Assembly: GCA_964647785.1 (NCBI GenBank)
Contig: CAZYJD010000011.1
Span: 1 to 40,327 of the forward strand
Origin: CAZYJD01 sp964647785
GTDB taxonomy: Bacteria > Bacteroidota > Bacteroidia > NS11-12g > UBA9320
Length of the DNA: 40,327 nt
Reading direction: 5' to 3'
Shown: positions 8,148-16,504 of the stretch, piece by piece
Numbering within the stretch: position 1 is the stretch's first letter
Layout: every line of letters starts with the position of its first letter
Position numbers and translations under genes: made by a program
The notes under the pieces: generated by a model
What the model was told of the DNA's origin: nothing
The model's input: only the letters and a program-made list of their open reading frames with translations
The model's database searches: none

Positions 8148-8456
8148 ATGATCAACCAGAAAATAAGAATCAAGCTGAAGTCTTACGATCATAACCTGAT
8201 TGACAAATCAGCTGATAAGATCGTTCGTTCGGTAAAGGCGACAGGAGCTATGGTTAGCGGACCAATTCCGCTTCCTACTGAAAAACGCAAGTTCACTGTA
8301 TTGCGATCTCCGCACGTGAACAAGACCTCTAGAGAACAGTTTCAACTGTGCTCATATAAGCGACTGATAGATATTCATAGTTCCACCAGCAAAACAGTTG
8401 ATGCACTGATGAAGTTGGAACTGCCAAGTGGAGTGGATGTAGAAATTAAAGTGTAA
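8148..8456 (+). CDS. rpsJ: 30S ribosomal protein S10 (NusE)
   Basis: A 102-residue S10, part of the 30S head and also a partner of NusB and NusG in transcription. QKIRIKLKSYDHNLIDKSADKIV and the loop GPIPLPTEKRKFTVLRSPHVNK are the family's hallmark sequences. It follows fusA after 13 bases, joining the str and S10 gene groups into one unit without an evident promoter or terminator between them. Confidence 0.98.
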   Translation: MINQKIRIKLKSYDHNLIDKSADKIVRSVKATGAMVSGPIPLPTEKRKFTVLRSPHVNKTSREQFQLCSYKRLIDIHSSTSKTVDALMKLELPSGVDVEIKV

Positions 8457-8462
8457 CAGACC

Positions 8463-9080
8463 ATGTTAGGAATCATTGGAAAAAAGATTGGAATGACGAG
8501 CATCTTCAATGAAGATGGAAAGAGCATCCCGTGCACTGTGATCCAGGCTGAGCCCAACGTTGTTACTCAGGTTCGTACTGAGGAAACTGATGGCTATAAG
8601 GCGGTACAAATCGCCGCTGGTGAAAGAAAGGAAAAAAATACACCTGCTTCATTGATGGGCCACTTTGCGAAAGCGAAGACTTCTCCAAAGGCAGTTATTA
8701 CAGAGATTAGAGACTACGAAGGTGATTTGGCGGCAGGAGCAATGATTGATGTAAGCATTTTCGAAGAAGGAGAATTCGTAGATGTGGTGGGTCAGTCGAA
8801 AGGTAAAGGTTTTCAAGGTGTTGTTAAGCGCCACGGTTTTGGTGGTGTTGGGGGAAGAACCCACGGACAGCACAACAGAGAACGTGCTCCAGGATCGATT
8901 GGAGCTGCATCCTATCCTTCGCGTGTATTCAAAGGAATGCGCATGGGTGGACGTACGGGGAACGACAGGGTAAAAATGACGAACCTGGAAGTGGTGAAGG
9001 TGTTGAAGGAAGAAAATGTGTTGGTAGTGAAGGGATCAGTTCCCGGACATAATGGTTCTTACGTGTTTATTGAAAAGTAA
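8463..9080 (+). CDS. rplC: 50S ribosomal protein L3
   Basis: The 205-residue protein is L3, which binds near the 3' end of 23S rRNA and reaches the peptidyl transferase centre through a long loop. MLGIIGKKIGMTSIFNEDG at the N-terminus, KGKGFQGVVKRHGF and the loop PSRVFKGMRMGGRTGNDR are clear. Six bases separate it from rpsJ; rplD starts two bases after its stop. Confidence 0.98.
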   Translation: MLGIIGKKIGMTSIFNEDGKSIPCTVIQAEPNVVTQVRTEETDGYKAVQIAAGERKEKNTPASLMGHFAKAKTSPKAVITEIRDYEGDLAAGAMIDVSIFEEGEFVDVVGQSKGKGFQGVVKRHGFGGVGGRTHGQHNRERAPGSIGAASYPSRVFKGMRMGGRTGNDRVKMTNLEVVKVLKEENVLVVKGSVPGHNGSYVFIEK

Positions 9081-9081
9081 A

Positions 9082-9708
9082 ATGAAACTGAAGGTTTTAA
9101 ATATACAGGGTCAGGAAACTGGTAAGGAAGTTGAACTTCCTGCTTCAGTTTTTGAAATAGATCCCAATGATCATGCGATTTACCTCGACGTAAAGCAGTA
9201 CCTGGCAAATCAACGTCAGGGTACCCATAAGTCGAAGGATAAATCAGAGGTTAATTATTCTACCCGTAAAATTAAGCGCCAAAAAGGTACTGGTACTGCC
9301 CGTGCCGGTAGCCTTAAGTCGGGTGTTTTTGTTGGTGGAGGGCGCATGCACGGTCCGAGGCCAAGAAATTATGGCTTCAAGCTGAATAAAAAGCTCAAGC
9401 GACTTGCGCGTGCAAGTGCATTGACCTATAAGGCCAAAGACAACCAGGTCTTTGTCATTGATGCCCTTAGCATGGCTGCACCAAAGACAAAGGATTTCAC
9501 AGCGATCTTAGGTAATTTAAACGTTGCTGAAAATCGCACGCTGTGGGTTTTGCCTGAGCAGGATAAAAATGTTTACCTAAGCGTAAGGAATATACCTTCT
9601 GCAGAGGTGACCCTGGCTTCTGATTTGAATACCTATCAAATCTTGAAAGCAGGTAAAGTAATATTCGTGGCGGATGCCATTAACAAATTAACTGAAACTT
9701 TGAACTGA
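9082..9708 (+). CDS. rplD: 50S ribosomal protein L4
   Basis: The 208-residue L4 lines the nascent peptide exit tunnel and in some bacteria represses its own operon. I place the start at ATG 9082, giving MKLKVLNIQGQETG; a longer frame starting at 9052 would overlap rplC and has no family support. KRQKGTGTARAGSLKSGVFVGGG is the tunnel-loop signature, and the C-terminal Rossmann-like domain (TLWVLPEQDKNVYLSVRNI) is complete. Confidence 0.96.
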   Translation: MKLKVLNIQGQETGKEVELPASVFEIDPNDHAIYLDVKQYLANQRQGTHKSKDKSEVNYSTRKIKRQKGTGTARAGSLKSGVFVGGGRMHGPRPRNYGFKLNKKLKRLARASALTYKAKDNQVFVIDALSMAAPKTKDFTAILGNLNVAENRTLWVLPEQDKNVYLSVRNIPSAEVTLASDLNTYQILKAGKVIFVADAINKLTETLN

Positions 9709-9709
9709 G

Positions 9710-10003
9710 ATGAACGGAGTATTGATAAAGCCCCTGATTACTGAAAAGATGACCAAAACCGGTGAAAAATTGAACCAGTTTGGTTTCGTGGTGGAGCGCA
9801 ATGCAACCAAAGATGAGATCAGGGAGGAAGTTGAAAAGATGTATAGCGTTGAAGTTGTTCGCGTAAACACCATGGTATATGCCGGAAAAAGATTCCAGCG
9901 ATTTACCAAAAGTGGGATCGTTAACGGTAAGAAAAGCGCTTTCAAAAAAGCAATTATTACCCTGAAAGAGGGGCAAAGCATAGATTTCTTCGAAGCAGTA
10001 TAA
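9710..10003 (+). CDS. rplW: 50S ribosomal protein L23
   Basis: The 97-residue L23 sits at the tunnel exit, where trigger factor and SRP dock. ITEKMT near the N-terminus, the segment FVVERNATKDEIREEVEKMYSV and the central VNTMVYAGKRFQRF carry the family pattern. It starts one base after the rplD stop and ends one base before rplB, so the three are likely translated in a coupled manner. Confidence 0.96.
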   Translation: MNGVLIKPLITEKMTKTGEKLNQFGFVVERNATKDEIREEVEKMYSVEVVRVNTMVYAGKRFQRFTKSGIVNGKKSAFKKAIITLKEGQSIDFFEAV

Positions 10004-10004
10004 G

Positions 10005-10826
10005 ATGGGAATTAAAAGATTAAAACCGACCTCACCCGGACAGCGTTTTCGCGTAGCCAATACGTTTGAAGAGCTGACCACCTCCACACCGGAGAAGAGC
10101 CTGTTGGCTCCTATGAAAAGAACGGGAGGTAGAAACAACCAGGGTAAGATGACGATGAGATACATTGGTGGTGGTCATAAAAGACGCTATCGTATCATCG
10201 ATTTTAAGAGATACAAGCAAGGTAAAGCTGAAGTTTTGAGCGTGGAGTACGATCCAAACCGAACTTGTTTCATCAGTTTGATCCAATATGCCGATGGAGA
10301 AAAGAGTTACATCATTGCTCCGAACGGTATTCAAAAAGGACAAACGGTTGAGAGTGGATCAGGAGTGCCTCCAGAGATTGGTAACGCCCTTCCTTTAAGC
10401 GATATGCCTTTGGGTAGCATCATTCACAACATTGAAATGCGTCCAGGACAAGGGGGGAAATTGTGTAGAACAGCAGGTTCAAGTGCGCAGCTTCTCGCAA
10501 GGGATGGAAAATATGCCATCATTAAACTGCCATCGGGTGAGTCGAGAATGATACTCTCGAACTGTATTGCCACCATCGGTACAGTAAGTAACCCTGATCA
10601 TAGCCTCGAACGCAAAGGTAAAGCCGGAAGAAATCGTTGGCTGGGAAGAAGACCAAGAACAAGGCCTGCGGCCATGAACCCAATAGATCACCCACAAGGG
10701 GGAGGTGAAGGTAAGTCGAAAGGTGGACAGGGAATAAGTAGAACAGGTATTCCTGCCAAAGGGTACAAAACCCGCCACAAGAAGAAGGCTTCAAATAAGT
10801 TTATCATTGAAAGACGTAAGAAATAA
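10005..10826 (+). CDS. rplB: 50S ribosomal protein L2
   Basis: The 273-residue L2 is needed for subunit association and lies beside the peptidyl transferase centre. KPTSPGQRFRV at the N-terminus, KRTGGRNNQGKMTMRYIGGGHKRRYR and the C-terminal MNPIDHPQGGGEGK are diagnostic. His229, the residue studied most in E. coli L2, is present, whereas position 231 is Gln where E. coli has His. Length and gene order are standard. Confidence 0.98.
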   Translation: MGIKRLKPTSPGQRFRVANTFEELTTSTPEKSLLAPMKRTGGRNNQGKMTMRYIGGGHKRRYRIIDFKRYKQGKAEVLSVEYDPNRTCFISLIQYADGEKSYIIAPNGIQKGQTVESGSGVPPEIGNALPLSDMPLGSIIHNIEMRPGQGGKLCRTAGSSAQLLARDGKYAIIKLPSGESRMILSNCIATIGTVSNPDHSLERKGKAGRNRWLGRRPRTRPAAMNPIDHPQGGGEGKSKGGQGISRTGIPAKGYKTRHKKKASNKFIIERRKK

Positions 10827-10833
10827 TTGAACA

Positions 10834-11094
10834 ATGGCAAGATCACTTAAAAAAGGCCCATTTGTCGATATAAAGCTGGAGAAAAAAGTATTCAGTATGA
10901 ACGATGCCGGTAAGAAAAATGTGATTAAGACCTGGTCGCGCCGGTCTATGATCACTCCGGATTTCGTTGGTCATACCATTGCTGTGCATAACGGAATGAA
11001 ATTCATTCCTGTATATGTAACAGAAAACATGGTTGGACACAAACTTGGAGAATTTGCTCCTACCAGAACATTTAAAGGTCACTCTAAGAAATAA
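10834..11094 (+). CDS. rpsS: 30S ribosomal protein S19
   Basis: An 86-residue S19, which pairs with S13 in the 30S head and contacts the A-site region. MARSLKKGPFVDIKLEKK, IKTWSRRSMITPDFVGHTIAVHNG and GHKLGEFAPTRTFKGH follow the family consensus throughout. It is slightly shorter than E. coli S19 at the C-terminus. Seven bases separate it from rplB and four from rplV. Confidence 0.98.
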   Translation: MARSLKKGPFVDIKLEKKVFSMNDAGKKNVIKTWSRRSMITPDFVGHTIAVHNGMKFIPVYVTENMVGHKLGEFAPTRTFKGHSKK

Positions 11095-11098
11095 TAGA

Positions 11099-11485
11099 AT
11101 GGAAGCGTTAGCAAAATTGAATAACTGTCCGATGTCTCCCAGGAAAATGCGCCTGGTTGCCGATCAGATTAGAGGAATGGAGGTGAGTTCAGCGCTGAAT
11201 GTACTGAAGTTCAACCAGAGAAGGACCTACGCCATTCATGTTGAGAAGCTTCTCAAATCTGCCATATCAAACTGGGAACAGGCCAATGAAGAGAAGGTAG
11301 ATGAAAACACAGGTTTGGTGGTGAAACAAATCTATGTAAATCAGGGAAGAACCTTAAAAAGATTGCGCCCTGCTCCACAGGGAAGGGCAAACCGAATCAG
11401 AAAAAGAAGCAATCATATAACGTTGGTTGTAGACAATCTCGGTAATAATAATTCATCAGAAGGTTCAGATAATAACGAAGAATAA
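11099..11485 (+). CDS. rplV: 50S ribosomal protein L22
   Basis: The 128-residue L22 lines the exit tunnel with a long beta-hairpin. The start is ATG 11099, giving MEALAKLNNCPMSPRKMRLVAD, where the family's conserved helix begins; a longer frame from 11033 would run inside rpsS. The hairpin segment TLKRLRPAPQGRANRIRKRSNH is complete. The C-terminus ends in a short Asn/Ser/Glu-rich tail (NNSSEGSDNNEE) beyond the usual end. Confidence 0.95.
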   Translation: MEALAKLNNCPMSPRKMRLVADQIRGMEVSSALNVLKFNQRRTYAIHVEKLLKSAISNWEQANEEKVDENTGLVVKQIYVNQGRTLKRLRPAPQGRANRIRKRSNHITLVVDNLGNNNSSEGSDNNEE

Positions 11486-11491
11486 AATTCA

Positions 11492-12208
11492 ATGGGACAA
11501 AAAGTTAACCCAATAGGTTTAAGGCTTGGAATCATCCGCGGGTGGGAGTCGAACTGGTACGGAGAAAAAGACTTCGCCACCAAACTTGCAGAAGACAATA
11601 AGATACGCAAGTATATCATGGCTCGTATCCCTCGTGGAGGTATTTCAAAAATCATCATTGAGCGCACACTGAAGCGCATCATCATTACCATCAACACTGC
11701 CCGCCCGGGTATTGTAATTGGTAGGGGTGGGGCCGAAGTAGATCTCATCAAAGAAGAAATTAAGAAACTCACCAAAAAGGACGTTCAGATCAATATTTTC
11801 GAGATCAAGCGACCTGAACTGGATGCCAAATTGGTTGCAGATAGCATTGCTCAGCAGTTGGAAGGCCGTGTGGCTTACAAGCGCGCAGTAAAAATGTCTA
11901 TTGCGAGTAGCATGCGCATGGGAGCAGAAGGAATTAAAATTCATATCTCAGGCCGTTTGAATGGTGCAGATATGGCACGTAACGAGCAATACAAGCAAGG
12001 ACGTATTCCATTGCATACTTTGAGAGCTGATGTGGATTATGCTTTGAGTGAAGCCCTTACCGTTTACGGTTTGATAGGAATCAAAGTATGGGTTTTCAGA
12101 GGTGAAATATTCGGAAAACGTGATCTCACCTTCAATATGGGAGTTGGGCAGGAGAAACGTCCGGAAAGAAAAAAAGGGGGAGGAGCCCCAAGAAGAAAGA
12201 AAAAATAA
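11492..12208 (+). CDS. rpsC: 30S ribosomal protein S3
   Basis: The 238-residue S3 forms part of the mRNA entry channel helicase centre. MGQKVNPIGLRLGIIRGWESNW, the KH-domain loop VIGRGGAEVD and the C-terminal domain with ISGRLNGADMAR and GVKVWVFRGE-like IKVWVFRGEIFG are all present. The final residues are a Lys/Arg-rich tail with a GGG element, common in S3 proteins. Six bases separate it from rplV. Confidence 0.98.
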   Translation: MGQKVNPIGLRLGIIRGWESNWYGEKDFATKLAEDNKIRKYIMARIPRGGISKIIIERTLKRIIITINTARPGIVIGRGGAEVDLIKEEIKKLTKKDVQINIFEIKRPELDAKLVADSIAQQLEGRVAYKRAVKMSIASSMRMGAEGIKIHISGRLNGADMARNEQYKQGRIPLHTLRADVDYALSEALTVYGLIGIKVWVFRGEIFGKRDLTFNMGVGQEKRPERKKGGGAPRRKKK

Positions 12209-12219
12209 GAGACTGAATT

Positions 12220-12639
12220 ATGTTACTACCTAAGAGAACCAAATACAGGAAGCAGCAGAAAGGCCGCATCAAAGGAAATGCAGGTCGTGGTTACTCCATT
12301 GAATTCGGCTCGTTTGCATTGAAGTCATTGGAACCACATCTCATCACTTCTCGTCAAATAGAGGCGGCACGTATAGCGTTGAATCGATATATGAAACGTG
12401 AAGGAAAAGTTTGGATTAGAATATTTCCTGACAAACCAGTAACCAAAAAGCCCGCTGAAGTGCGTATGGGAAAAGGTAAGGGAGCTCCTGAGTATTGGGC
12501 GGCCAGAGTAAAGCCAGGCACCATCATGTTTGAAGTGGATGGCGTAAGTGAAGAGATTGCACGTGAGGCAATGAGACTCGCTGCCCAGAAATTGCCGGTG
12601 GTAACAAAATTTGTAGTACGACCTGATTATACCGAGTAA
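12220..12639 (+). CDS. rplP: 50S ribosomal protein L16
   Basis: A 139-residue L16 that helps to organise the A-site side of the peptidyl transferase centre. MLLPKRTKYRKQQKGRIKG, IRIFPDKPVTKKPAEVRMGKGKG and EYWAARVKPGTIMFEV match the family along its length. The gene lies between rpsC and rpmC in the standard S10 order and has an 11-base gap upstream. Confidence 0.98.
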   Translation: MLLPKRTKYRKQQKGRIKGNAGRGYSIEFGSFALKSLEPHLITSRQIEAARIALNRYMKREGKVWIRIFPDKPVTKKPAEVRMGKGKGAPEYWAARVKPGTIMFEVDGVSEEIAREAMRLAAQKLPVVTKFVVRPDYTE

Positions 12640-12640
12640 A

Positions 12641-12847
12641 ATGGATTACGCTGAAATAAAAAAATTAACGGATAAGGAGCTGCACACCAATCTAAAAGAT
12701 GAAAGAATGCAGTTAAAGAAATTGCGTTTCAATCATGCAGTTTCATCCATTGAAAACCCGAATAAGATTCGGGAAGCCAAGAAGCTGATCGCAAGATTGC
12801 TCACCGAGATTAATAGTAGAAGAAATCAACAAGAGGCAGCACAATAA
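12641..12847 (+). CDS. rpmC: 50S ribosomal protein L29
   Basis: A 68-residue helical protein of the tunnel exit region, next to L23. The pattern EIKKLTDKELHTNLKDERMQLKKLRFNHAVSS is cut here to its core: a helix ending in LRF, the turn SSIENPNKIREAKKLIARLLTEI and a second helix, as in all L29 proteins. It starts one base after rplP and ends two bases before rpsQ. Confidence 0.95.
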   Translation: MDYAEIKKLTDKELHTNLKDERMQLKKLRFNHAVSSIENPNKIREAKKLIARLLTEINSRRNQQEAAQ

Positions 12848-12849
12848 TT

Positions 12850-13104
12850 ATGGAACGCAACGCCAGAAAAGAAATAACAGGGGTGGTTCGCAGCAACAAA
12901 ATGGATAAGACCGTGATTGTTGCAGTTGAACGTAAGAAGAAGCACCCTATTGATGGGAAGTTCGTTAAAACAACTTCGACCTTTGCCGCGCACGATGAGA
13001 AGAATGAGTGTGGAGTAAACGACGTGGTAAGGATTATGGAAACCAGACCTTTGAGTAAGTCAAAGCGCTGGAGGGTAACAAGAATTGTAGAAAAAGCCAA
13101 GTAA
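12850..13104 (+). CDS. rpsQ: 30S ribosomal protein S17
   Basis: An 84-residue OB-fold protein and one of the primary 16S-binding proteins. RKEITGVVRSNKMDKTVIVAVER, KKHPIDGKFVKTT and the closing RPLSKSKRWRVTRIVEKA give an unambiguous family match. It follows rpmC after two bases and precedes rplN after one base. Confidence 0.97.
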   Translation: MERNARKEITGVVRSNKMDKTVIVAVERKKKHPIDGKFVKTTSTFAAHDEKNECGVNDVVRIMETRPLSKSKRWRVTRIVEKAK

Positions 13105-13105
13105 G

Positions 13106-13474
13106 ATGATACAGCAGGAATCAAGACTGAAAGTAGCCGACAATAGTGGTGCAAAGGAGGTTCTTTGTATCAGGGTGCTCGGAGGAACCGGTAGAAAATA
13201 TGCTTCTGTAGGAGATAAAATTGTGGTAACGGTTAAAAGTGCCATGCCTTCTGGAGGTGCTAAGAAAGGAACGGTTTCGAAGGCAGTGGTTGTTAGAACC
13301 AAGAAGGAAGTTCGTCGTCCTGATGGATCATACATCCGTTTTGAAGACAACTCATGTGTTCTTCTGAATAACAACGACGAGCCAAGAGGTACCCGTATTT
13401 TTGGCCCGGTAGCCCGTGAGTTGAGAGATCGTCAGTTCATGAAAATTGTTTCACTCGCTCCAGAAGTATTGTAA
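13106..13474 (+). CDS. rplN: 50S ribosomal protein L14
   Basis: The 122-residue L14 lies at the subunit interface and makes intersubunit bridge B8. MIQQESRLKVADNSGAKEVLCIRVLGG, the central VVRTKKEVRRPDGSYIRFEDN and FGPVARELRDRQFMKIVSLAPEVL are nearly identical to the family consensus. It is the first gene of the spc group here, with only one base between it and rpsQ. Confidence 0.98.
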   Translation: MIQQESRLKVADNSGAKEVLCIRVLGGTGRKYASVGDKIVVTVKSAMPSGGAKKGTVSKAVVVRTKKEVRRPDGSYIRFEDNSCVLLNNNDEPRGTRIFGPVARELRDRQFMKIVSLAPEVL

Positions 13475-13475
13475 C

Positions 13476-13808
13476 ATGAAAAAGCAGAACCCAAATAAGA
13501 AATTTCACGTCCGCAAAGGTGATACGGTTAAAGTTATTGCCGGTGATGACAAGAATAAAAGTGGAAAGGTGCTCGAAGTTTTGCGCAAAGAAAATCGTGC
13601 AATTGTTGAGGGGGTAAATCTAGTGACCAAACACAGAAAGCCTGATGCGGATAACCCCAATGGCTCGATTGTTAAAATTGAAGCGCCTGTTCACATAAGT
13701 AATCTCGCATTGACCATAGGTGGAGAAACCACCAGGGTAGGTAGAAAGCGCAATGAACAAGGCAAACTTCAGAGAGTTTCAAAGAAAACAGGTGATTTTA
13801 TCAAATAA
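13476..13808 (+). CDS. rplX: 50S ribosomal protein L24
   Basis: A 110-residue L24, an assembly initiator protein of the 50S subunit. The start is ATG 13476, giving MKKQNPNKKFHVRKGDTVKV, one base after the rplN stop; a longer frame from 13446 lies inside rplN. The KOW motif is visible in VRKGDTVKVIAGDDKNKSGKVLEV, and the C-terminal segment PVHISNLALTIGGETTRVGRK is typical of the family. Confidence 0.95.
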   Translation: MKKQNPNKKFHVRKGDTVKVIAGDDKNKSGKVLEVLRKENRAIVEGVNLVTKHRKPDADNPNGSIVKIEAPVHISNLALTIGGETTRVGRKRNEQGKLQRVSKKTGDFIK

Positions 13809-13811
13809 ACC

Positions 13812-14366
13812 ATGTATCAACCCAGATTAAAGGAAAAATATCAGAACGAGGTAGTGAAGACACTTCAGGAAAAGCATCAGTTCAAAAATGTGATGCAAAT
13901 CCCAAGGCTTACCAAAATCGTTTTGAATCAAGGTGTTGGCGCGGCTGTAGGTGACAAGAAATTGGTCGATACGGCAGTGGAAGAAATGACACTTATTGCT
14001 GGTCAAAAAGCAGTGCCAACTTATTCAAAGAAGGCTATTTCTAACTTTAAGCTAAGAGAAGAAATGCCAATTGGAGAAAAAGTGACCCTCAGAGGCGAAC
14101 AGATGTATGAATTTTTGGATCGTTTGATCTCCGTTGCCCTTCCTCGTGTGCGTGATTTCCAAGGAATCAACGACAAAGGTTTTGATGGAAGAGGAAACTA
14201 CAATATGGGAATAACGGAGCAAATCATATTTCCGGAAATTGACATCGATAAGGTTTCTCGCATCAATGGAATGAATATCACATTTGTTACCACCGCTGCG
14301 AACGACCTGGAGTGCTACTCACTCCTCAAAGAATTAGGACTACCATTTAAAAATAAGAACGCATAA
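13812..14366 (+). CDS. rplE: 50S ribosomal protein L5
   Basis: The 184-residue L5 binds 5S rRNA and contacts the P-site tRNA through its central protuberance position. LKEKYQNEVVKTLQEKHQFKNVMQIPR opens the protein; the segments KKAISNFKLREEMPIG and LPRVRDFQGINDKGFDGRGNYNMGI are strongly conserved in L5. Length is normal for bacteria, and it has three bases to either neighbour. Confidence 0.98.
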   Translation: MYQPRLKEKYQNEVVKTLQEKHQFKNVMQIPRLTKIVLNQGVGAAVGDKKLVDTAVEEMTLIAGQKAVPTYSKKAISNFKLREEMPIGEKVTLRGEQMYEFLDRLISVALPRVRDFQGINDKGFDGRGNYNMGITEQIIFPEIDIDKVSRINGMNITFVTTAANDLECYSLLKELGLPFKNKNA

Positions 14367-14369
14367 AGC

Positions 14370-14639
14370 ATGGCAAAAGAATCAATGAAGGCCCGTCAGC
14401 GCAAGCGTGAAAAGCTTGTGGCAAGATACGCCGAGAAACGTGCACAACTGAAATCTGAGGGTGACTTCGAAGCCCTCCAGAAACTTCCAAGAAATGCCTC
14501 ACCCGTGAGACTGAGAAATCGTTGTTCGATTACTGGTCGTCCGAGAGGTTATATGCGTTTCTTTGGTTTGTCAAGAAACCAGTTTCGTCAATTGGCCTCA
14601 GAAGGCCGCATTCCTGGTGTGACTAAGTCGAGTTGGTAA
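14370..14639 (+). CDS. rpsN: 30S ribosomal protein S14, zinc-independent type
   Basis: An 89-residue S14. The sequence ends with the conserved block SPVRLRNRCSITGRPRGYMRFFGLSRNQFR followed by PGVTKSSW (cut here across the motif). The long form lacks the CxxC...CxxC zinc ribbon of the short 61-residue S14, so it is the zinc-independent class. It contributes to the 30S head near S3 and S10. It lies three bases after rplE. Confidence 0.97.
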   Translation: MAKESMKARQRKREKLVARYAEKRAQLKSEGDFEALQKLPRNASPVRLRNRCSITGRPRGYMRFFGLSRNQFRQLASEGRIPGVTKSSW

Positions 14640-14651
14640 GAACTGAATATT

Positions 14652-15047
14652 ATGACTGATCCAATAGCAGATTATTTGACCCGCCTCCGCAATGCCATCA
14701 AGGCAAAGCATAGAATTGTGGAAATTCCTTCATCAAATTTGAAGAAAGGAATCACCAAAGTTCTTTTTGAAAAAGGCTACATCCTCAACTATAAGTTTGA
14801 AGAAGAGGGTCCACAAGGTGTAATTAAGATAGCCTTGAAATATCACCCGGTTACAAAATTGCCGGCCATTAGAGAATTGGCCAGGGTTTCGCGTCCGGGA
14901 TTGAGAAAATATGTGGATACCAATAATATACCACGTGTGATCAACGGACTCGGAATAGCCATTATGTCTACTTCAAGCGGTATCATCACAGATAAGGAAG
15001 CCCGCCAAATGAATGTTGGAGGTGAAGTTTTGTGTTACGTTTCATAA
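14652..15047 (+). CDS. rpsH: 30S ribosomal protein S8
   Basis: The 131-residue S8 is a central-domain assembly protein and, in E. coli, the repressor of the spc operon. MTDPIADYLTRLRNAIKAKH, the linker RPGLRKYVDTNNIPRV and the C-terminal GLGIAIMSTSSGIITDKEAR motif are complete. Whether it represses its operon here cannot be judged; I saw no S8-site-like helix upstream of rplE. Confidence 0.98.
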   Translation: MTDPIADYLTRLRNAIKAKHRIVEIPSSNLKKGITKVLFEKGYILNYKFEEEGPQGVIKIALKYHPVTKLPAIRELARVSRPGLRKYVDTNNIPRVINGLGIAIMSTSSGIITDKEARQMNVGGEVLCYVS

Positions 15048-15056
15048 GAAAAGATT

Positions 15057-15611
15057 ATGTCGAGAGTTGGAAAAAATCCAGTGAATATCCCGTCAGGAGT
15101 TGAAGTAAAATTCGACAATGGAGTGGTGAGTGTGAAAGGTCCTAAGGGAACCCTTCAGCAGGAATTTAAACCAGGTATTGGTTTGGATATTGAAGGCAGC
15201 GAAGCAGTTGTTACGCGTGCAGATGAATCAAAGTCACAGAAGTCGATGCATGGACTATATCGCGCACTGCTGCAAAATATGGTTGTTGGTGTATCAGAAG
15301 GATATAAAATTCAGCAGGAACTCGTTGGTGTAGGTTACAAGGCAGAGGCCAAAGGACAAATCCTTGAACTAAACCTGGGTTATTCGCACGATATATTCTT
15401 CCGTATTCCTGATGAGGTGAATGTAACGGCAGTGATGGAGAAAGGTAAAAATCCTATCATAACGCTTGAAAGTTACGATAAGCAGCTCATAGGACAGGTG
15501 GCTGCTAAGATTCGTTCGCTTCGCAAGCCTGAGCCGTATAAAGGAAAAGGTATCAAGTTTGTCGGTGAAGTACTGAGAAAGAAGGCAGGTAAATCGGCAG
15601 CTAAAAAATAA
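15057..15611 (+). CDS. rplF: 50S ribosomal protein L6
   Basis: A 184-residue L6 with its two repeated alpha/beta domains. MSRVGKNPVNIPSGVEV starts the protein, and the second domain ends with RSLRKPEPYKGKGIKFVGE and a basic tail. L6 lies near the sarcin-ricin loop, where translational GTPases act. Nine bases separate it from rpsH and eight from rplR. Confidence 0.98.
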   Translation: MSRVGKNPVNIPSGVEVKFDNGVVSVKGPKGTLQQEFKPGIGLDIEGSEAVVTRADESKSQKSMHGLYRALLQNMVVGVSEGYKIQQELVGVGYKAEAKGQILELNLGYSHDIFFRIPDEVNVTAVMEKGKNPIITLESYDKQLIGQVAAKIRSLRKPEPYKGKGIKFVGEVLRKKAGKSAAKK

Positions 15612-15619
15612 TTAAGAGA

Positions 15620-15976
15620 ATGGCAAACAAGAAGTTACTGAAGCGTCTGAAAGTTAAGCGCAGGGTTCGAAAAAAGGTTTTTGGCACTGCTGAAACACCG
15701 CGTATGTCTGTGTTCAGAAGCAATAAGGAGATTTATGTACAGTTGATCGATGACATCAATGGTGCTACCTTGTTGTCAGCTTCTTCACGTGATGGAGAGC
15801 TGAAGAGCGGCGCTGAGTCGAAAATAGACGTGGCAGCACAAGTAGGAAAGGCGCTTGCTGAGAAAGCAACTGCAAATGGTATCGAGAATGTGGTTTTTGA
15901 CCGCAATGGATACCTGTATCATGGCAGGGTGAAAAGCCTTGCAGAAGGAGCGAGAGAAGGAGGACTTAAATTCTAA
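15620..15976 (+). CDS. rplR: 50S ribosomal protein L18
   Basis: The 118-residue L18 binds 5S rRNA in the central protuberance. The N-terminal basic segment RVRKKVFGTAETPRMSVFRSNK and the C-terminal NVVFDRNGYLYHGRVKSLAEGAREGGL follow the family consensus closely. Gene order rplF-rplR-rpsE is the standard spc order. Confidence 0.98.
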   Translation: MANKKLLKRLKVKRRVRKKVFGTAETPRMSVFRSNKEIYVQLIDDINGATLLSASSRDGELKSGAESKIDVAAQVGKALAEKATANGIENVVFDRNGYLYHGRVKSLAEGAREGGLKF

Positions 15977-15981
15977 CAACT

Positions 15982-16500
15982 ATGGCAACTCAGACACTTA
16001 AAAGAATAAAAACAAGCGATATTGAACTCAAGGAGACCGTTGTGGCTATCAATCGTGTAGCCAAGGTTACCAAAGGAGGTCGTACGTTTAGCTTTACTGC
16101 CATTGTTGTGGTAGGAGACGGAAATGGTATTGTAGGACACGGACTCGGTAAAGCGGGAGAAGTTACGGATGCCATAACGAAAGGAATCGAAGATGCGAAG
16201 AAGAATCTGATTAAGGTTCCGGTAATCAACGGAACCATTCCTCATCAGCAAAAAGGCAAATACGGTGGAGGTGATGTTTACATCAAGCCTGCTTCACACG
16301 GTACCGGAGTTATTGCTGGTGGTGCGATGCGCGCGGTATTGGAAAGCGCAGGAATACATGATGTACTTGCGAAATCTAAAGGTTCATCAAACCCACACAA
16401 TGTGGTAAAAGCCACCATGGATGCGCTCGCCAAATTGCGTGACCCATACACCATCGCACAACAAAGAGGTGTTAAATTAAGCAAGGTTTTTAACGGATAA
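15982..16500 (+). CDS. rpsE: 30S ribosomal protein S5
   Basis: A 172-residue S5, important for decoding fidelity and the mRNA entry channel. The double-stranded RNA-binding-like N-terminal domain contains ELKETVVAINRVAKVTKGGRTFSF, whose lysine-glycine loop is the region where spectinomycin resistance changes arise in other bacteria; it reads as wild type. GTGVIAGGAMRAVLESAGIHDVLAK forms the start of the C-terminal domain. Confidence 0.98.
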   Translation: MATQTLKRIKTSDIELKETVVAINRVAKVTKGGRTFSFTAIVVVGDGNGIVGHGLGKAGEVTDAITKGIEDAKKNLIKVPVINGTIPHQQKGKYGGGDVYIKPASHGTGVIAGGAMRAVLESAGIHDVLAKSKGSSNPHNVVKATMDALAKLRDPYTIAQQRGVKLSKVFNG

Positions 16501-16504
16501 GATC

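Noticed and set aside
9052..9081. Longer start for rplD
   Set aside because: Would add ten residues overlapping rplC; the L4 family starts at the ATG at 9082.
9680..10165. 161-codon minus-strand frame across rplW and rplB
   Set aside because: Opposite two certain ribosomal protein genes; no conserved pattern.
11033..11098. Longer start for rplV
   Set aside because: The 22 extra residues are out-of-frame rpsS sequence; L22 begins at 11099.
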